DNA of 64,000 nucleotides from Syncephalastrum monosporum B8922 (lineage: Eukaryota > Mucoromycota > Mucoromycetes > Mucorales > Syncephalastraceae): positions 1 to 64,000 of the forward strand of contig JNEN01001223.1 of NCBI GenBank assembly GCA_000697355.1, given 5' to 3'. Below, in pieces: positions 9,858 to 21,634 of the stretch (its first letter is position 1; every line of letters starts with the position of its first letter). Made by a program: the position numbers and the translations under genes. The notes under the pieces are model-generated. The model searched no databases. It saw only the letters and a program-made list of their open reading frames with translations, and was not told the origin of the DNA.

Positions 9858-12386
9858 TGTGTTTTGCAAGGGGTGTTGAAGAAAAAAACAGGAAAGCCTC
9901 GGGAGCAGCGGGAAACCCGAACAAAATTTTCTAATAGGCGGTAAAAAACGATGCCGAACCACGCGTAATTGATTAGCCAACTTTATAACTCAATTTCTTC
10001 AATCGCGTCCAGGGTCTAAACAGCTTTTCCATTTCCTGCCCTGGTAAACATTTTTCGATCCTACACACTTTATGATGAATACCGATAAGCGCAGCCATGA
10101 AGTCCGTCTCACACCCCTCCACACATACTTACTTACTTACAGCTAGACATGTAACAGTTCGCAGCAAGTCAAATTTGCCTTTGATACGAAATAAAAACAC
10201 TGCCAATGGCAGAAACTCTACTTTTCTATTCTCTTTCATAATCACACATCGTACCATTTGATGATGCACATACTAACTAATTTGGTATGAGATGGGGGAG
10301 TTCTGTCGCCGACGGCTATGGCAAGCCCTGAACCACCGATTATGCTGTTGATGCGGAGCAGTTTTGTCTTAAACATTGAGCTCCAGCTCAAGTTCTCGAG
10401 ACAGCGCATGTAAAAAGAATAAAATAAAAAAAAAAAAAAAGACAAAGAAAAGAAGAGCAAGATAAATCGATACTACTACGAAGAACATTTCAGGGAAGTG
10501 AGGGCATACGGTTTATCATTAATAGGTCAGCGATCGCTGTATGCGACTGCTGTACTGTCTTGAAATCATGTAATCTACGTTCGTACTGCAGACAAGTATC
10601 GAAAAACCAAAAGGTCAAACTTATTACCTCGCAGGACCGCAGGTCGCCCACTTTTAATAGGTTTGGTCACATAGGTTTGAATCATTCAGGGTGCCCAAGC
10701 GGGACGAATCTTGTCTGGGAAGGTGTGTCTCTTTTTTTTGAAAGGGCTCTTTAGTCAAAGAAGGGTTCCTTGTAGTAAGCGCAATGCCCAATGCACAGCA
10801 CAAATGAAACTCATTTTAAATGTATTTCTTATCCACGACGTAGTTAGTAACCAGCGTCATACTTTCATTATGGGTAAAGCGGGACGATTATGAGATACCG
10901 GGTTGGCTTAAATTTTTTTTTCTGTAAAAAAAGCATAATGGATTGGAATGGGTCAATATGTGCCCGTCCAAATACCATTACCTCTGTGACAGATAATGTT
11001 GATGCATATAATCGTTGCTATCATAGCGAGATATACAGTATAAAGTTTCCATGATAACTGCTGTGTCTTTTTTATCGTCCTACTCCTGGGCATAATTTGA
11101 TTGTTGAAAAAGGTTTAGTCAGTGTAAAGAGTAAGATCAAGCGCAGCATATCCGTGAAAACGAATACACTGACGAACAGCCATTGTCGATGCTCGTTAAA
11201 AGCGACTGTTGACGATGGTTTGGCAAATTGCCGTAATGGAGAGCAAGTGCTTTTACTGTATTTTTAGCGCGACAACATACTATCGTGCACACCGGTGCAG
11301 GGACGAGCAACCGGTGGCAGAGGGACTTGAGGGGAGCTTTGATGTCTGTGTTGTTTCTGTTAGATTATACCCATGGTCCTATGTATAAATATACTTGCAG
11401 TACAGAAGACTTTAAGAAGGACAGAAAAGCAGAAGAAAAGCAGACGTGGGAGAAAGCAGAGCTCTTTTTATGAGACAGACTCACGTCAATGAACTTCCAT
11501 GAAATTACCTGAACTGCGTCTGCAAAGTGGGAAAGAATAACACACGAGAAAAGAGATCCTGACAGGGATTGACCTCAGATATTTTTCGCGTTTCAAAAGT
11601 CTCATTAGCTTACTTTGCTATCACGTAGTATGTGTCTACCGATAGGAACATTCATGAAAATCATGTTGCAAGGCTTCCCTCTACGTGAATGCAGATATAC
11701 ATACCGTATACAGTATGCATGCAACCTGCATGTCAGGAAAGGTACGTCACAGCTAATAACCCTATGGCTTTTTGTATTTTGCGCCTATTTTTCTTATGAA
11801 TTTTTGGAGTAAAGTATTCAACATTTTTTTAATAGAGTAGAGATAGAAATGCTTCAATATCCGTCTATCACCGCCAGCTACAAGGAAACATAGAGACCAT
11901 AAGTATTCTAATAGCACGACCAAGGAACCGGCTCTCTCTAGAACAGTGAAGTAAGTTTTTCTAGGACTACTATGTCAGCAACACGAGTCATCCAAACCTC
12001 TCGGAATTTATTGTTAAATTGATCAATTAGTCTAGGCTGTATGTACAGTATATTACAGCCAGGAGCGATCGCAACAAACGTCCCACGAAGGAACTTCTGC
12101 ACGTCGGGTATATGCCGATTTAAAAACCAGTCGTCAATTTGAGTCTTTCCTTCCAAGCATACGCATAGCCGGAGAGAAATACAAAATATTCCTAGACTAT
12201 GTCCTCACCATTGATTCTACTATCTTCATCAGAGGCGATATTACACCATGAGAACAGTTCATTACCCAAGTGGTATCTCACAATTCATACTCCACTGCAC
12301 CCATTTAATATACTTTACATGCATACATCGACTGAAGGGGAGCAGTATGTTTTTTTATTTATTCGTTCTCTATCTTGATAAAGTAT
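9858..12386. other. Long intergenic stretch, no gene seen
   Basis: About 2.5 kb between the 5-prime end of IDH2 and the 3-prime end of LYS9. It is AT-rich with many stops in all frames. It presumably contains the IDH2 promoter (next to 9857) and LYS9 3-prime sequences. I found no repeat, RNA gene or conserved coding block. Confidence 0.55.
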
Positions 12387-14155
12387 TTACAGGATACGGT
12401 CAACCATACCAATACCCTCCTTTTCGACCAGCTCAATGATAGGGTCATTGATCTCGGGCGTCATGGGCGCAAGGACACCCTTCTGGGTGATCTTGCCGTC
12501 CAGAATGAGCTGAGTCGCAATACCGCAGGGCACACCCACCGTCTTGGCCATGGCCGAGAAGCCACCGGGCTTGCCGTATTCGATCAGTGTCGAGGTACGT
12601 GTCTGCTGCGTGCCGTCCTTGAGCTCGATCTCGAAGCGATGCTGCAAGAACACCATGTCGCGCTCGCCCTCCTGGTATTGCATCTTCTCCTCGAGGGTGG
12701 CGCAGAGCGTGTCGAGCAAGCTGTTGCGGCGATGCACCTTGACATCGTCCGAGAAAAATCCGAGCCAGCGCATGCCATCAAGAATGGCAGCCTGGTCAGG
12801 GCTATTCTGGATGCCGGTCTTCTGGATGATCGCGGCCTTCAGCTCCTCAGCCGCGGGGTTCTCCAGACCGACCGTCTTGGCGACGACCTGCTTCCATGAG
12901 ATCTCGGGCGCAGAGGCTGTCAGGTGGGCCTGCTCCTCCTCGCTCAGGAAGCCAAGGGTGACGAGGGCCTTGGCAAACTGGGGGAAGCCGTCGTAGCGGA
13001 TCGAGCCACGGATGATGGTCTCAGCCTCGGGGATGTTGTAACGCTTGTCATAGGGAGTCGAGTCACGGTTGCCGTAGCCGACAAACGAGTAGCCGGGGTA
13101 GCCGGTGTTGAGCTTGCGAACGGACTCCATCAGCTCGGGGCCAGACACCTCGACAACCTTGCCCTTCTCCAGGTAGCGAGCCGTGTTCTTCAACGCGAGC
13201 AGCACACCGCGCGCAGACCATGAGAACTTGTAACCGAACGGGTTGTCCGAGTTCTCGGGGGCGGGGAGACCACCGCAGAAAGAGATGAATTCCTTGAGCT
13301 AATGTAGAATACGACCCATCAGTCAGTATTTGTTTACCTAAACCCTTGTCTCCGCTCTCGTGTTTATTTATTACTTACCTTGCCACCCTCCTTGTGGACC
13401 TCATCAATGGTACGGACAGCGTACAAATGGTCAATGCCAGGATCAAGACCGATCTCGTTCATGACCGTGATACCGGCATCCTTGGCACTACAAAATGCGT
13501 AGTGTAAGCATCAAGCATAAATGATTTTCTTCATTTTCAATCCACGAACGTACGCTTGGTCAAACTCCATCATGGCGGGCGAAACGTACGAGGTCGTGAC
13601 AACATTCTTCTTGTGCTTGACCGCAGCCGCGATCACCTTGGCGTGGTAGATGTAAGGGATTAAGCTGCAGTGCAATAAATGAAATATAAGAGTGCATTCT
13701 TCCTTGCCCTTTTGTTGTTCTCTCCGTTCTCTTACCTGATCGCAATGTCGTGCTGGGCAACAAGATCTTCGATCGCCTTGTCATCGTTAATGTCAACCTG
13801 GACAGCCGAGGCAGCAGGGTAGTCCTTTTGCAGAGCCTGAGCGTTGGCAAGCGTACGGCTGGCTAATATTCAATAATTATGGATATGTTACTAGAGTCCT
13901 GACGCGCGTTTGCTTGCTTGCTAGCTTGCTTATTTGCTTGCTTATTTGCTCGCTTATGACTTATGCTGTGTTTTCTATTCTATAATACCGTACCAATGGT
14001 GAGCTTGTTCTCGGGGCGACGCAAGACGTATTCAACGAAAGGAGCGGCAACAAAGCCAGAGCCAAGCAACAAGATTTTCCTACCCAAAAAATTCAGTCAA
14101 TCTATGATACACGCATGCTTCTTCTTTATTGTTCTTAGTATTACTTTTCAGCCAT
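12387..14155 (-). CDS. LYS9: Saccharopine dehydrogenase (NADP+, L-glutamate-forming)
   Basis: Penultimate step of the fungal alpha-aminoadipate lysine pathway: aminoadipate semialdehyde + glutamate to saccharopine, cytosolic. Six exons: 14155-14145, 14079-13994, 13862-13736, 13664-13554, 13487-13379 and 13298-12387, giving 451 aa, the usual length. The N-terminus MAEKKILLLGSGFVAAPF has the Rossmann GSGxxA motif. TIASRTLANAQAL, EIGLDPGIDHLYA and the FCGGLPAPENSDNPFGYK signature follow. The first coding exon is only 11 nt, but the frame through all junctions requires it. Intron 2 holds a TTGC-type microsatellite. The gene is divergent from the ECM33-like gene across about 1.2 kb. Confidence 0.95.
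13910..13956. repeat. TTGC/CTTATTTG microsatellite inside a LYS9 intron
   Basis: Imperfect short repeats of TTGCTTGC and TTATTTGC fill the middle of the intron at 13863-13993. This is a simple-sequence tract with no coding meaning. Confidence 0.7.
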
Positions 14156-15358
14156 AGTGAAAGGGATGAGACAGAAAGAAAAAGAGAAAATGGAACGCGC
14201 GCGCTAAACGCCAAACACTTTACAAACAGTTTGGTGTCGATTCGGAGATTCTACATTTCTGTTTTAGGTCCTATCTGAGATGGTGTCTTCTCATTGGCTA
14301 ATCTGACTCCTTCTTCCCCACGCTTTCGTTTTTAGGCCCAAATTTATTTCGATGACTCTCAACTGTGACATCTGCATTGACGGGTATGGTAGATAGAGAG
14401 ACTGTGACAAGCTATAGTAGTATGTCAAGACAAAATATTTACTGAACTAAATAGATCCGTTTTCACTCTGCTATCCTGCAAGTGTATGCTTTTCACTGCT
14501 GTTTCACGACCAGCTTATGATACATGTTCCATTGAGACTCCTGCTATCGACCGAAATTCTTTGAGTCATCTTGAAACTGGTTTTGTTTTAGAACACATGT
14601 ATGTGTATAAGGTACAATTACGCTTTCTGCTTATAAAGACAAGAAGACGCGTTATTATCTAGCGGCAAACAATCTACTATCCTTTCTAGGTCGCCCACCA
14701 TACTGAGCATTTGAAGGGACGGTCTAATTCCACTGGCGGCATCTTTTTTTTTTCTGAACGCTAATACTTTGTGCTTCAAATCCTGTGCACAATTAAATGC
14801 GCGAGTAATTCAACAAAATTAACGATTTTTCTTCATATCGCATTATGATACTACGCTAACGCTACGTAATATTATACTCTTTATGCATTAATTCGACGGG
14901 AAAAACTAAAAGTGTCATAAATAATCATGGTCCATTCTTCATGCTGATTCTTAGAACCAATCAGTTTTCTTGCGCGTACTCATTGGTGCTTGCTTGTTGT
15001 TTGCTTGTTCAATGTATGCGGCTACGTAGAGCGAATTTCATACAGGAGCTTATCGATTGTACGAGCTGTACTCGACCTAGCAGCGTTCTGTGAACCTCCA
15101 CGGTCTTGGGGTGTCGCGCTGGAGAATGAGTTCAGAGTATACTGACAGAAACACACTCTATCACAGAGTATCGTAGAAAGTAACAACAATGAGCAAAAGG
15201 TGATTTGCTTTGGATTATGGCCAAGAAACAAGCAAAAGGAAGCCCCGCATTTCCGACCATTCTTTGTTGTCAAAATCATGCACAGGCTAATTCCCAATCA
15301 CATATAAATAGAATTAACCAAGGCAAGTTGATCTCATCGCACGCGTATAGTTATTACT
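14156..15358. other. Divergent promoter region between LYS9 and the ECM33-like gene
   Basis: About 1.2 kb separating two head-to-head genes. It is AT-rich and contains a TATA box near the ECM33 end (listed separately). No open frame with family resemblance was seen. Confidence 0.6.
15303..15310 (+). promoter_or_regulatory. TATA box of the ECM33-like gene
   Basis: TATAAATA about 50 bp upstream of the ATG at 15359, a good core-promoter position. Confidence 0.6.
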
Positions 15359-16682
15359 ATGACTAATCTAAAATCTCTTATTGCCATCGTTGCGTCACTC
15401 TCTGCGCTAGCCCAAGGTAAAAAGTGCACACACATGGAGAAGAGAAAATCGCACACCACGGGTTTTAACATAAATTACGTTGTTTTCAGCTAGTGAAAGC
15501 TGCAGCAAGGACGTCAAAGTCAGTTCGCAAAGTGATCTCGACGCCATCAAGTCATGCAAGGAGTACAAGGGTATCATCACCATTGATAATACGGCGGCGG
15601 AGCAGCTACGCCTCGAAGGAGTCGAGACAATCCAAGGCGACTTGCTCGTGCAAAAGAACGAGGCCCTCCGCAGCTTTAGTGCGCCCCAACTTCAGGCTGT
15701 TCAAGGTCACCTCAACATCCATACTCAAGTGCAAATGAACAAACTCGAGCTGCCCTCACTCACCCAAGCCAAGCAGCTCACTCTTGCTGTCCTGCCCGTC
15801 CTCGAGCATATTCAATTTCCCGCGAAGCTGACTAAAGTCGAAGACGTCCGCATCGAAGATATCCGCGCGTCTGGCATCGACGGTTTTGAGCCCGCTTCAC
15901 TCAACTCGCTCACGTTGACCGAAAACAGCTACATCAAGTCGTTCAAGCTATCCGTCCAAGAGCTGCTAGGCAGCCTCTACGTCACTGCCAACGGCCATGA
16001 CCTCGCTTTCGAAGCGTCTGAACTCACCTCACTCCAGAATGCCACGTTCCGCGATCTTGCCAGCCTCAGCATGCCCAAGTTGACCCAGGTCACCTCCGAT
16101 ATCTCGTTCCACCAGAATGCGTTCGATAAGCTTAACCTCGACAGCATCCAGCTCATTGGCGGTACGCTGTCGGTCGCCAACAACGACAAGCTCACTGAGA
16201 CCTCGTTCAAGTCCATCGAACGTATCGGCGGTGCGCTTTCCATTGGCAACAACACCCAACTCACGGCGATCAGCGGCTTCCCCAAGCTGAATGAAGTAGA
16301 CGGCACGGTCGATGTCGCAGGCGGCTTTGACCAGTACGAACTCCCCCAGCTGCAGGACGTCCGCGGCGGCATGCGTATCCAAACCACCAGCTCGCGCTTC
16401 CCTTGTCCCGATACGGAAAAGAAACTCAAGATGACCAACGTCGTAAAGGGCAGCATCTGGAGCTGCCAGTCCAGCATGAACGCCAACGACTTGTCGCCCA
16501 CGGTCGGTCAGCCCCAAGGCGGTAGCATCAGCGGTGGATCGAATGGCGGCCACGGCGGCAAGAGCACTGGCGGCAACACGAACCAAGACTCGTCGTCGTC
16601 GTCATCGGCTTCTGGTCTGAGCGTGCAGGGATCAATGCTTGCCCTCGCCGCGGGTGTTGCCTTTGCTGCCCTGTCCATGTAG
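15359..16682 (+). CDS. ECM33: GPI-anchored cell-wall protein, ECM33/Sps2-like
   Basis: Secreted glycoprotein of the Ecm33 family, needed for wall integrity in other fungi. Exons 15359-15416 and 15490-16682 give 416 aa. The first exon encodes a signal peptide (about residues 1-20, ending SALAQA). The mature part begins with a Cys-bearing block (ESCSKDVKVSSQSD) and then repeated receptor-L/leucine-rich-like segments (residues about 30-340), in which motifs such as GGTLSVANN and GGALSIGNN recur. A Cys pair near residues 328 and 346 closes the domain. A Gly/Ser-rich linker leads to a hydrophobic C-terminus (ALAAGVAFAALSM) typical of a GPI-addition signal. The intron splits the signal peptide from the mature protein. 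Confidence 0.88.
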
Positions 16683-17285
16683 GACAGAGTGATATGATAG
16701 AGATTTGTCTGCTTCGTCTATGTGTCTCTCTTCTACTTCCTTGAAGCGTTCGTACTCGTAATTAATTCAACCCCCTTATCCTATGCAATACATAATACAA
16801 CAGTTTTGAGACAACGAAAAAAAAAAGGTGGCGCAGTTACAAGTCGTTGTGTGAGTGCCCTGGAAAGGTCACGTTCCTCACCAACCAATGATGCCCACAC
16901 TGTCGTGCGTATGCAAGGAAACAATGCAAGGGTACCGCACTTAATATACAGTATAGCGGCATTCAGCAACGCACACGTGCCCTGATGTACTGCGGAAGTA
17001 TCGCGGAAAGGGGAGTTTTTCAGACCATTTACACCCAAAAGCAGTGATAGCGCCTTCTCGGGCAAGCACGCCGCGCAGGTTGCATCCCAAATGGCTGCGC
17101 TTGTATTTTTATTTTTGTTCGCTGCTTTATTCGTTCCTTTTTGCTGGCCATTGCTCCGCCCCTACTCCTTAGATTCCTTTTCCTTCGCAATTCCTTGCTT
17201 TCGCTCTCTCTTTCACTTTCCCACTTTTTTTTTCTCTCTCTCGCTTGCTGTCTTTTCTTCTCTCATCCTGCTATATCTGCCAAGG
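16683..17285. other. Intergenic, pyrimidine-rich leader before the MFS gene
   Basis: 600 bp with no gene. From about 17095 to 17280 the plus strand is dominated by C and T, a common feature of fungal promoters and 5-prime leaders just upstream of a start codon. Confidence 0.55.
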
Positions 17286-19687
17286 ATGAACCAGGACGAA
17301 CTCTCCAGAAGCTACACTGAGAGCATCAACAGCGCGTGGTTTGACGAGGCGAATCAGGACAGGAGCATCGACAATTTTTCCAGGGCAGGCTCACGACGGC
17401 CTTCATATACCAACCTCTCCACCCATTCCAACTACACCCCATATGAAAGCCTCCTTCGCCACCCTTCCAACATATCCGACATTCATGGTCTTCCTGATAA
17501 CGCCTTGTCGCGCACCACCACCTCCACTTCATGTCCTCCACCTTCCCAGCAACAAGATTCGTGCGACGTCGAGCCGACTCCGCTGCCTAAAGTGCAAATT
17601 TTTATCATTTGCATCATCCTCTTTAGCGAACCGTTGACCTCAACCATCCTGTTTCCGTTCATCTATTTCATGGTACGTAGAAGAAAAAGTGATCATATAA
17701 TCCGATTGATGCATGTAAAATGATGCATGTATGAGCGTGTGTGACTCATGGGGTTGTGATATGCCAACAGATCAGGGATTTTCATTTGTCCGACGACGAA
17801 AAAGAAATTGGTGCCTATGCAGGCTGGATCAGTAAGTTTTTTCTTCATTTTCAATCCGAGCGTGTGATGTGTGGCACAAACCGAAATGCGAGCCGCAGCA
17901 AACTCTTATTAATAATGGCCCAAATAGCCTCTGTATTTTTCCTTGCTCAGTTCTGCACCGCATTGATCTGGGGCCGTCTATCGGATCGTCATGGGCGCCG
18001 TCCCGTGCTTCTCACGGGCCTGATTGGTAATTCGCTCTCGTCGTGCTCGTTTGGACTTTCCAAATCTCTCTGGTGGGCCGTCGCCTCACGCGCAATGTGT
18101 GGTGTTCTTAACGGCAATGGTGGCGTCGCGCGTTCCATGCTCTCCGAGATCACGGACGAGACCAACCGCGCATTTGCATTTTCTTTGTTTGGTTTTTGCT
18201 GGGGCATCGGCATGATTGGTAAGCTACAAGTCGCACAAAGACGGGTCCAAAAAAAGCTAATCTTTGTCTTTTGTTTTGTCAATTAGCGGGTAACGTCAAA
18301 AAAAGAAAAAGAAAAAAAAACCTATTCAGGGAAATTGGTTTGTTTATTAACGCTGTGATGTCTGCTTTCTTGCCTTTTGATTCCATATAGGACCAGCCCT
18401 TGGTATGTGCCTGCATGCTAAAACTTTATTTCTTTTTCTCACCTGAAATGTCCTATGGTTGCAGGTGGTTTTCTTTGTAATCCAGTAGACAATTTCCCGT
18501 CCCTTTTTGGCGGCAACGCATTCCTGAAAGAGTATCCTTACTTCTTGCCCTGTTTTGTTTCCTCCATCGGGTCCCTCGTCGGTTTCGGTCTTGGCTTCTT
18601 CTATCTTAAGGAATCCAACCCGGCTGTCCTCAGGCGCAAGCAGATCCACAGTCATGCCCTCACACAGGACGAGCGCGAGGCTTTGTTGGATACGACCGAC
18701 AGCAAATTTACTAAACAGCAACAGCCCGCAGGTCTGTCCTCTATTACCAAGACTTCCTATCTTTGCATCTTGACGTATTCGTAAGTGTGGCGCTTTGTGC
18801 CCAGAACTGAACTTCTCATTTAATATGAGCTCACGCATATAAATGACATTATAGCATATTTGCATTTCACAGCATGGTGTTTGATGAGGTCATGCCGCTC
18901 TTTTTTTCCACGCCGGCGTACGCCGGTGGTCTGGGGTTTGGCACGCAGGAACTTGCGCGCGCGCTCTCTTTTGCAGGCTTCTTGCAGCTCATCTTTCAGT
19001 TCTACTGCTACCCTTGGGTCAACAAGCGCCTACCGAGCTTGCAGATGGTGCGCACAGCCTTTTTAATCTTTATCCCGTGCTATTTGGTTTATCCGGAACT
19101 GACCACTGTCAAGCACTGGTTCGACACCGCCGGCTTCGGACTCTGGCCCTTCCGCGGAGTCTACATGTCCATTCTTTCGTTCCGTAACCTCGGTAACTGC
19201 TTTGCGTTCACGAGCATCATGGTCCTCGTCAATAATTCGGCTACAGAACATAATCTGGGCATGGTCAACGGGTAAAGAAAAAAGACAAACGATGAAAATC
19301 AGTTCGGATTATGTCAACTTGCATCAATTTCTCCTATTTGCGTTATGATTGACTCTTACCTTTTCCTCTTTTTTATGGGCATTAGAGCACTGCAAACTTG
19401 TCTCTCCCTGGTGCGTGCTCTTGGTATGTACATTACGTCATTATTACTTTGAATTAAGCTCATATGTACTCATGCATTTCATCTCCATCCACCATCCTAT
19501 AGCACCGACCGTCGGAGGCACGATATGGTCCATTTCCCTCCGCGAGGGCAACGCTTTTCCGTTTGACCGACACTTGATCTACTACGCCATTGGTATCCTC
19601 ACGATTCTTAACCTCGCCCAAAGCTATAATATCCCCCAACACCTTTCTCTGGGTGGACGCAAGAAGGTGCAGACTTCGCGTTGCTAA
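17286..19687 (+). CDS. MFS transporter, ZIFL/YCR023C-like
   Basis: Twelve-helix MFS permease of the zinc-induced-facilitator-like group, 569 aa if the 3-nt exon is real. Exons: 17286-17672, 17771-17831, 17928-18218, candidate 18287-18289, 18391-18402, 18465-18780, 18855-19271, 19386-19423 and 19503-19687. The N-terminal about 100 residues are a Ser/Thr-rich cytosolic tail. TM1 follows (IFIICIILFSEPLTSTILFP). Motif A is intact (GRLSDRHGRRPVLLTG), as is the antiporter motif GPALGG. The tail after TM12 is short and basic. It is likely a plasma- or vacuolar-membrane drug/metal/organic-ion antiporter, with substrate unknown. The start at 17286 is the first ATG after the pyrimidine-rich leader. The position of exon 18465 may be off by one base, but the frame is certain. 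Confidence 0.87.
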
Positions 19688-20143
19688 ACATAGCTCTGAT
19701 ATTTCTTCATATAACATTACCATCCTCCACAACTTCTTCCATTTGCACACTCTTCATAAATAGAAAACGAATAAATAAAGACATATCTGATAGTTCTGTA
19801 AAAATATAGAGTGGCTTTATTGGCATTTCCCGATTCTTTTAGTAGAGATCGTTACGTGTATATATACTCATATTACTTTGGGCAGTCATATAGGGACGTG
19901 TATATACAATAAAATAGAAGAGAAAGGAAGCTGGTTGTATCTACAATGAGGCGGATAATATAAAGAGAGAGGGGTATGTGTTTTTAAGGGGCATGGAGAT
20001 CTTTTGCTGTGGTTCTGTATGTACGTATGTGTATAGAAATGTAATGAGAAAAAAAGAGGGCTTGTATGTACGAAGAGCGGATAGTATAAAGGAAACATGT
20101 TGCAAAAAAAAAAAAAAGAAGAGGGAGAGCATTGCTGCTGCTC
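19688..20143. other. Convergent intergenic region, no gene seen
   Basis: This interval lies between the 3-prime ends of the MFS gene (plus) and a small unknown gene (minus). It contains AATAAA-like sequences near 19770 and a 14-A run near 20105, consistent with 3-prime UTRs. Confidence 0.55.
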
Positions 20144-20407
20144 TTAGACGGCACAGGTAGGCGTGACGCTCAAGCGGATGGTGCGGGTACGGTTGTCGAC
20201 GATCAAAGCCTCGAGTTCGCGCGACTTGTTGGAGAGCATGTAGTCATCCATGATATCTTCCTCATCGAGAGACGACCGGCGGAAAATAGTGCACCAGGAC
20301 ATGCGTCTCTGCTTAATGGAGCCCACAAAGGACACTGAATCGAGCGAAACTGACTTTTGAGAGAGACCAGAGGAAGAAGAAGAGACGCGCGAATGGAAGA
20401 GCTTCAT
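20144..20407 (-). CDS. Small hypothetical protein, 87 aa, intronless
   Basis: A single frame of 87 codons on the minus strand, with a TATA box about 90 bp upstream of the ATG. The N-terminus is Ser-rich (MKLFHSRVSSSSSGLSQKSV). A middle basic-acidic segment reads RRSSLDEEDIMDDYMLSNK, and the end is RTIRLSVTPTCAV. The RRSS-L context resembles a basophilic kinase site, but that is only a pattern. No domain is recognised. The promoter and clean frame make it more likely real than chance. Confidence 0.5.
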   Translation of the reverse strand: MKLFHSRVSSSSSGLSQKSVSLDSVSFVGSIKQRRMSWCTIFRRSSLDEEDIMDDYMLSNKSRELEALIVDNRTRTIRLSVTPTCAV

Positions 20408-21634
20408 TTTTATAAAATAATGGGTGGGAGAAAAAAGAGCTTAAAGATGTGTATGAGATTTTAGGACGATCTGGCACTGCTCGGGTCTGGTGGGGTTTAT
20501 ATAGCAAACCAGGCTGTCTGTGTTCAGAAGGTGGGGGAGGACGCGCGCAGCGATACTAATAAAAACAAGTGGTGACTAACCAAGTAATGCAGGGCAAGGG
20601 GGGAGGAAAGAGCGCGGGGACCGAGAGAGAAAGAGGATGGGGGGGGGTGCTAACCGAACCCTTGATACATTTAGAAGTCAGGGGTCCTCATCTCTTGTTT
20701 TTCTTGCTATTCATAACTTGTGAGTTCACATCGTAGTGCTCCCTTACACACATACGCTTGTATGTAACTCCGTACCTATTTGTCCGTGATATCCTAGGAG
20801 TCACGGATGATTACTCTGATCATACGATCGTCATCATCAGCAAAAGAAGACGAGCATTACAGAGGTAGAGAAGAGTGACAAGGAGCCTAAATAAAAAAGA
20901 AACTTTATAAAAAAAAATGGCGGCCTCTCCCTGTCCTGTCGTGTATTGAGAATAGAATACGCCAATTTTGAAACTTTTTTGCCTGAAAAAGAAAATGCAG
21001 TTTTAGCAACTTTAGGAAGCCAAAAGAACAAAAGTCTCGCTGTTGTTATCGTAAATATGCCATGTTTTTTCATTCATCTCTTATTGTTACGTAGGTCGCG
21101 TACCTACATTTGACTAATAGGGATCCGTGTCCGAGATGGAGGGGCTGGCATATGTTTATAAGCAGGGCTTCTCGTTACTCTCGTTTAAGAGTGGAGGCTT
21201 TCCCCTTAAAGTGATAAAGAGACGCCTCCGAGCGAATGAGCACACAAGTGCGCTCGCAAACCCCTTGCATCGGATCACCTGTTCATTCTGTTATATGGTT
21301 GGCGCGCGCAGAAAGTGGAAGAAGAATTGGGACGGCCTCCCAAGGATGTGTGTGCTGTGTGCACACACATTGGATGTATGTCTGTCTTTTTGTTCTCCTC
21401 GCTTTTAGAAATAGGGAAAAGGGGAAAAAATAAACATTTCATAGAGCACAAACAATAGATTCACCATAGGAAAGAGACTCCCGTGAGCTGCAAGACGTAT
21501 TACTCTTACACGCTACAGGTTGTAAAGGGACGCTCTCTATTTCTAATGAGCAGAACGTGGATATCATGATAATCAACGGAGGATCACTCCTTCATGTATT
21601 TTAGTCCTTGTTAGTAGGTCTTATTATGATACAG
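20408..21634. other. Intergenic, no gene seen
   Basis: Holds the promoter of the 20144-20407 gene near its left end, a G-run near 20640, and otherwise featureless AT-rich spacer up to the stop of the cytochrome P450. Confidence 0.55.
20497..20504 (-). promoter_or_regulatory. TATA box of the 20144-20407 gene
   Basis: On the minus strand the sequence reads TATATAAA about 90 bp before the start codon at 20407. Confidence 0.55.

Noticed and set aside
16029..16586. 185-codon minus-strand frame in the ECM33-like gene
   Set aside because: Antisense shadow of the wall protein. No independent evidence.
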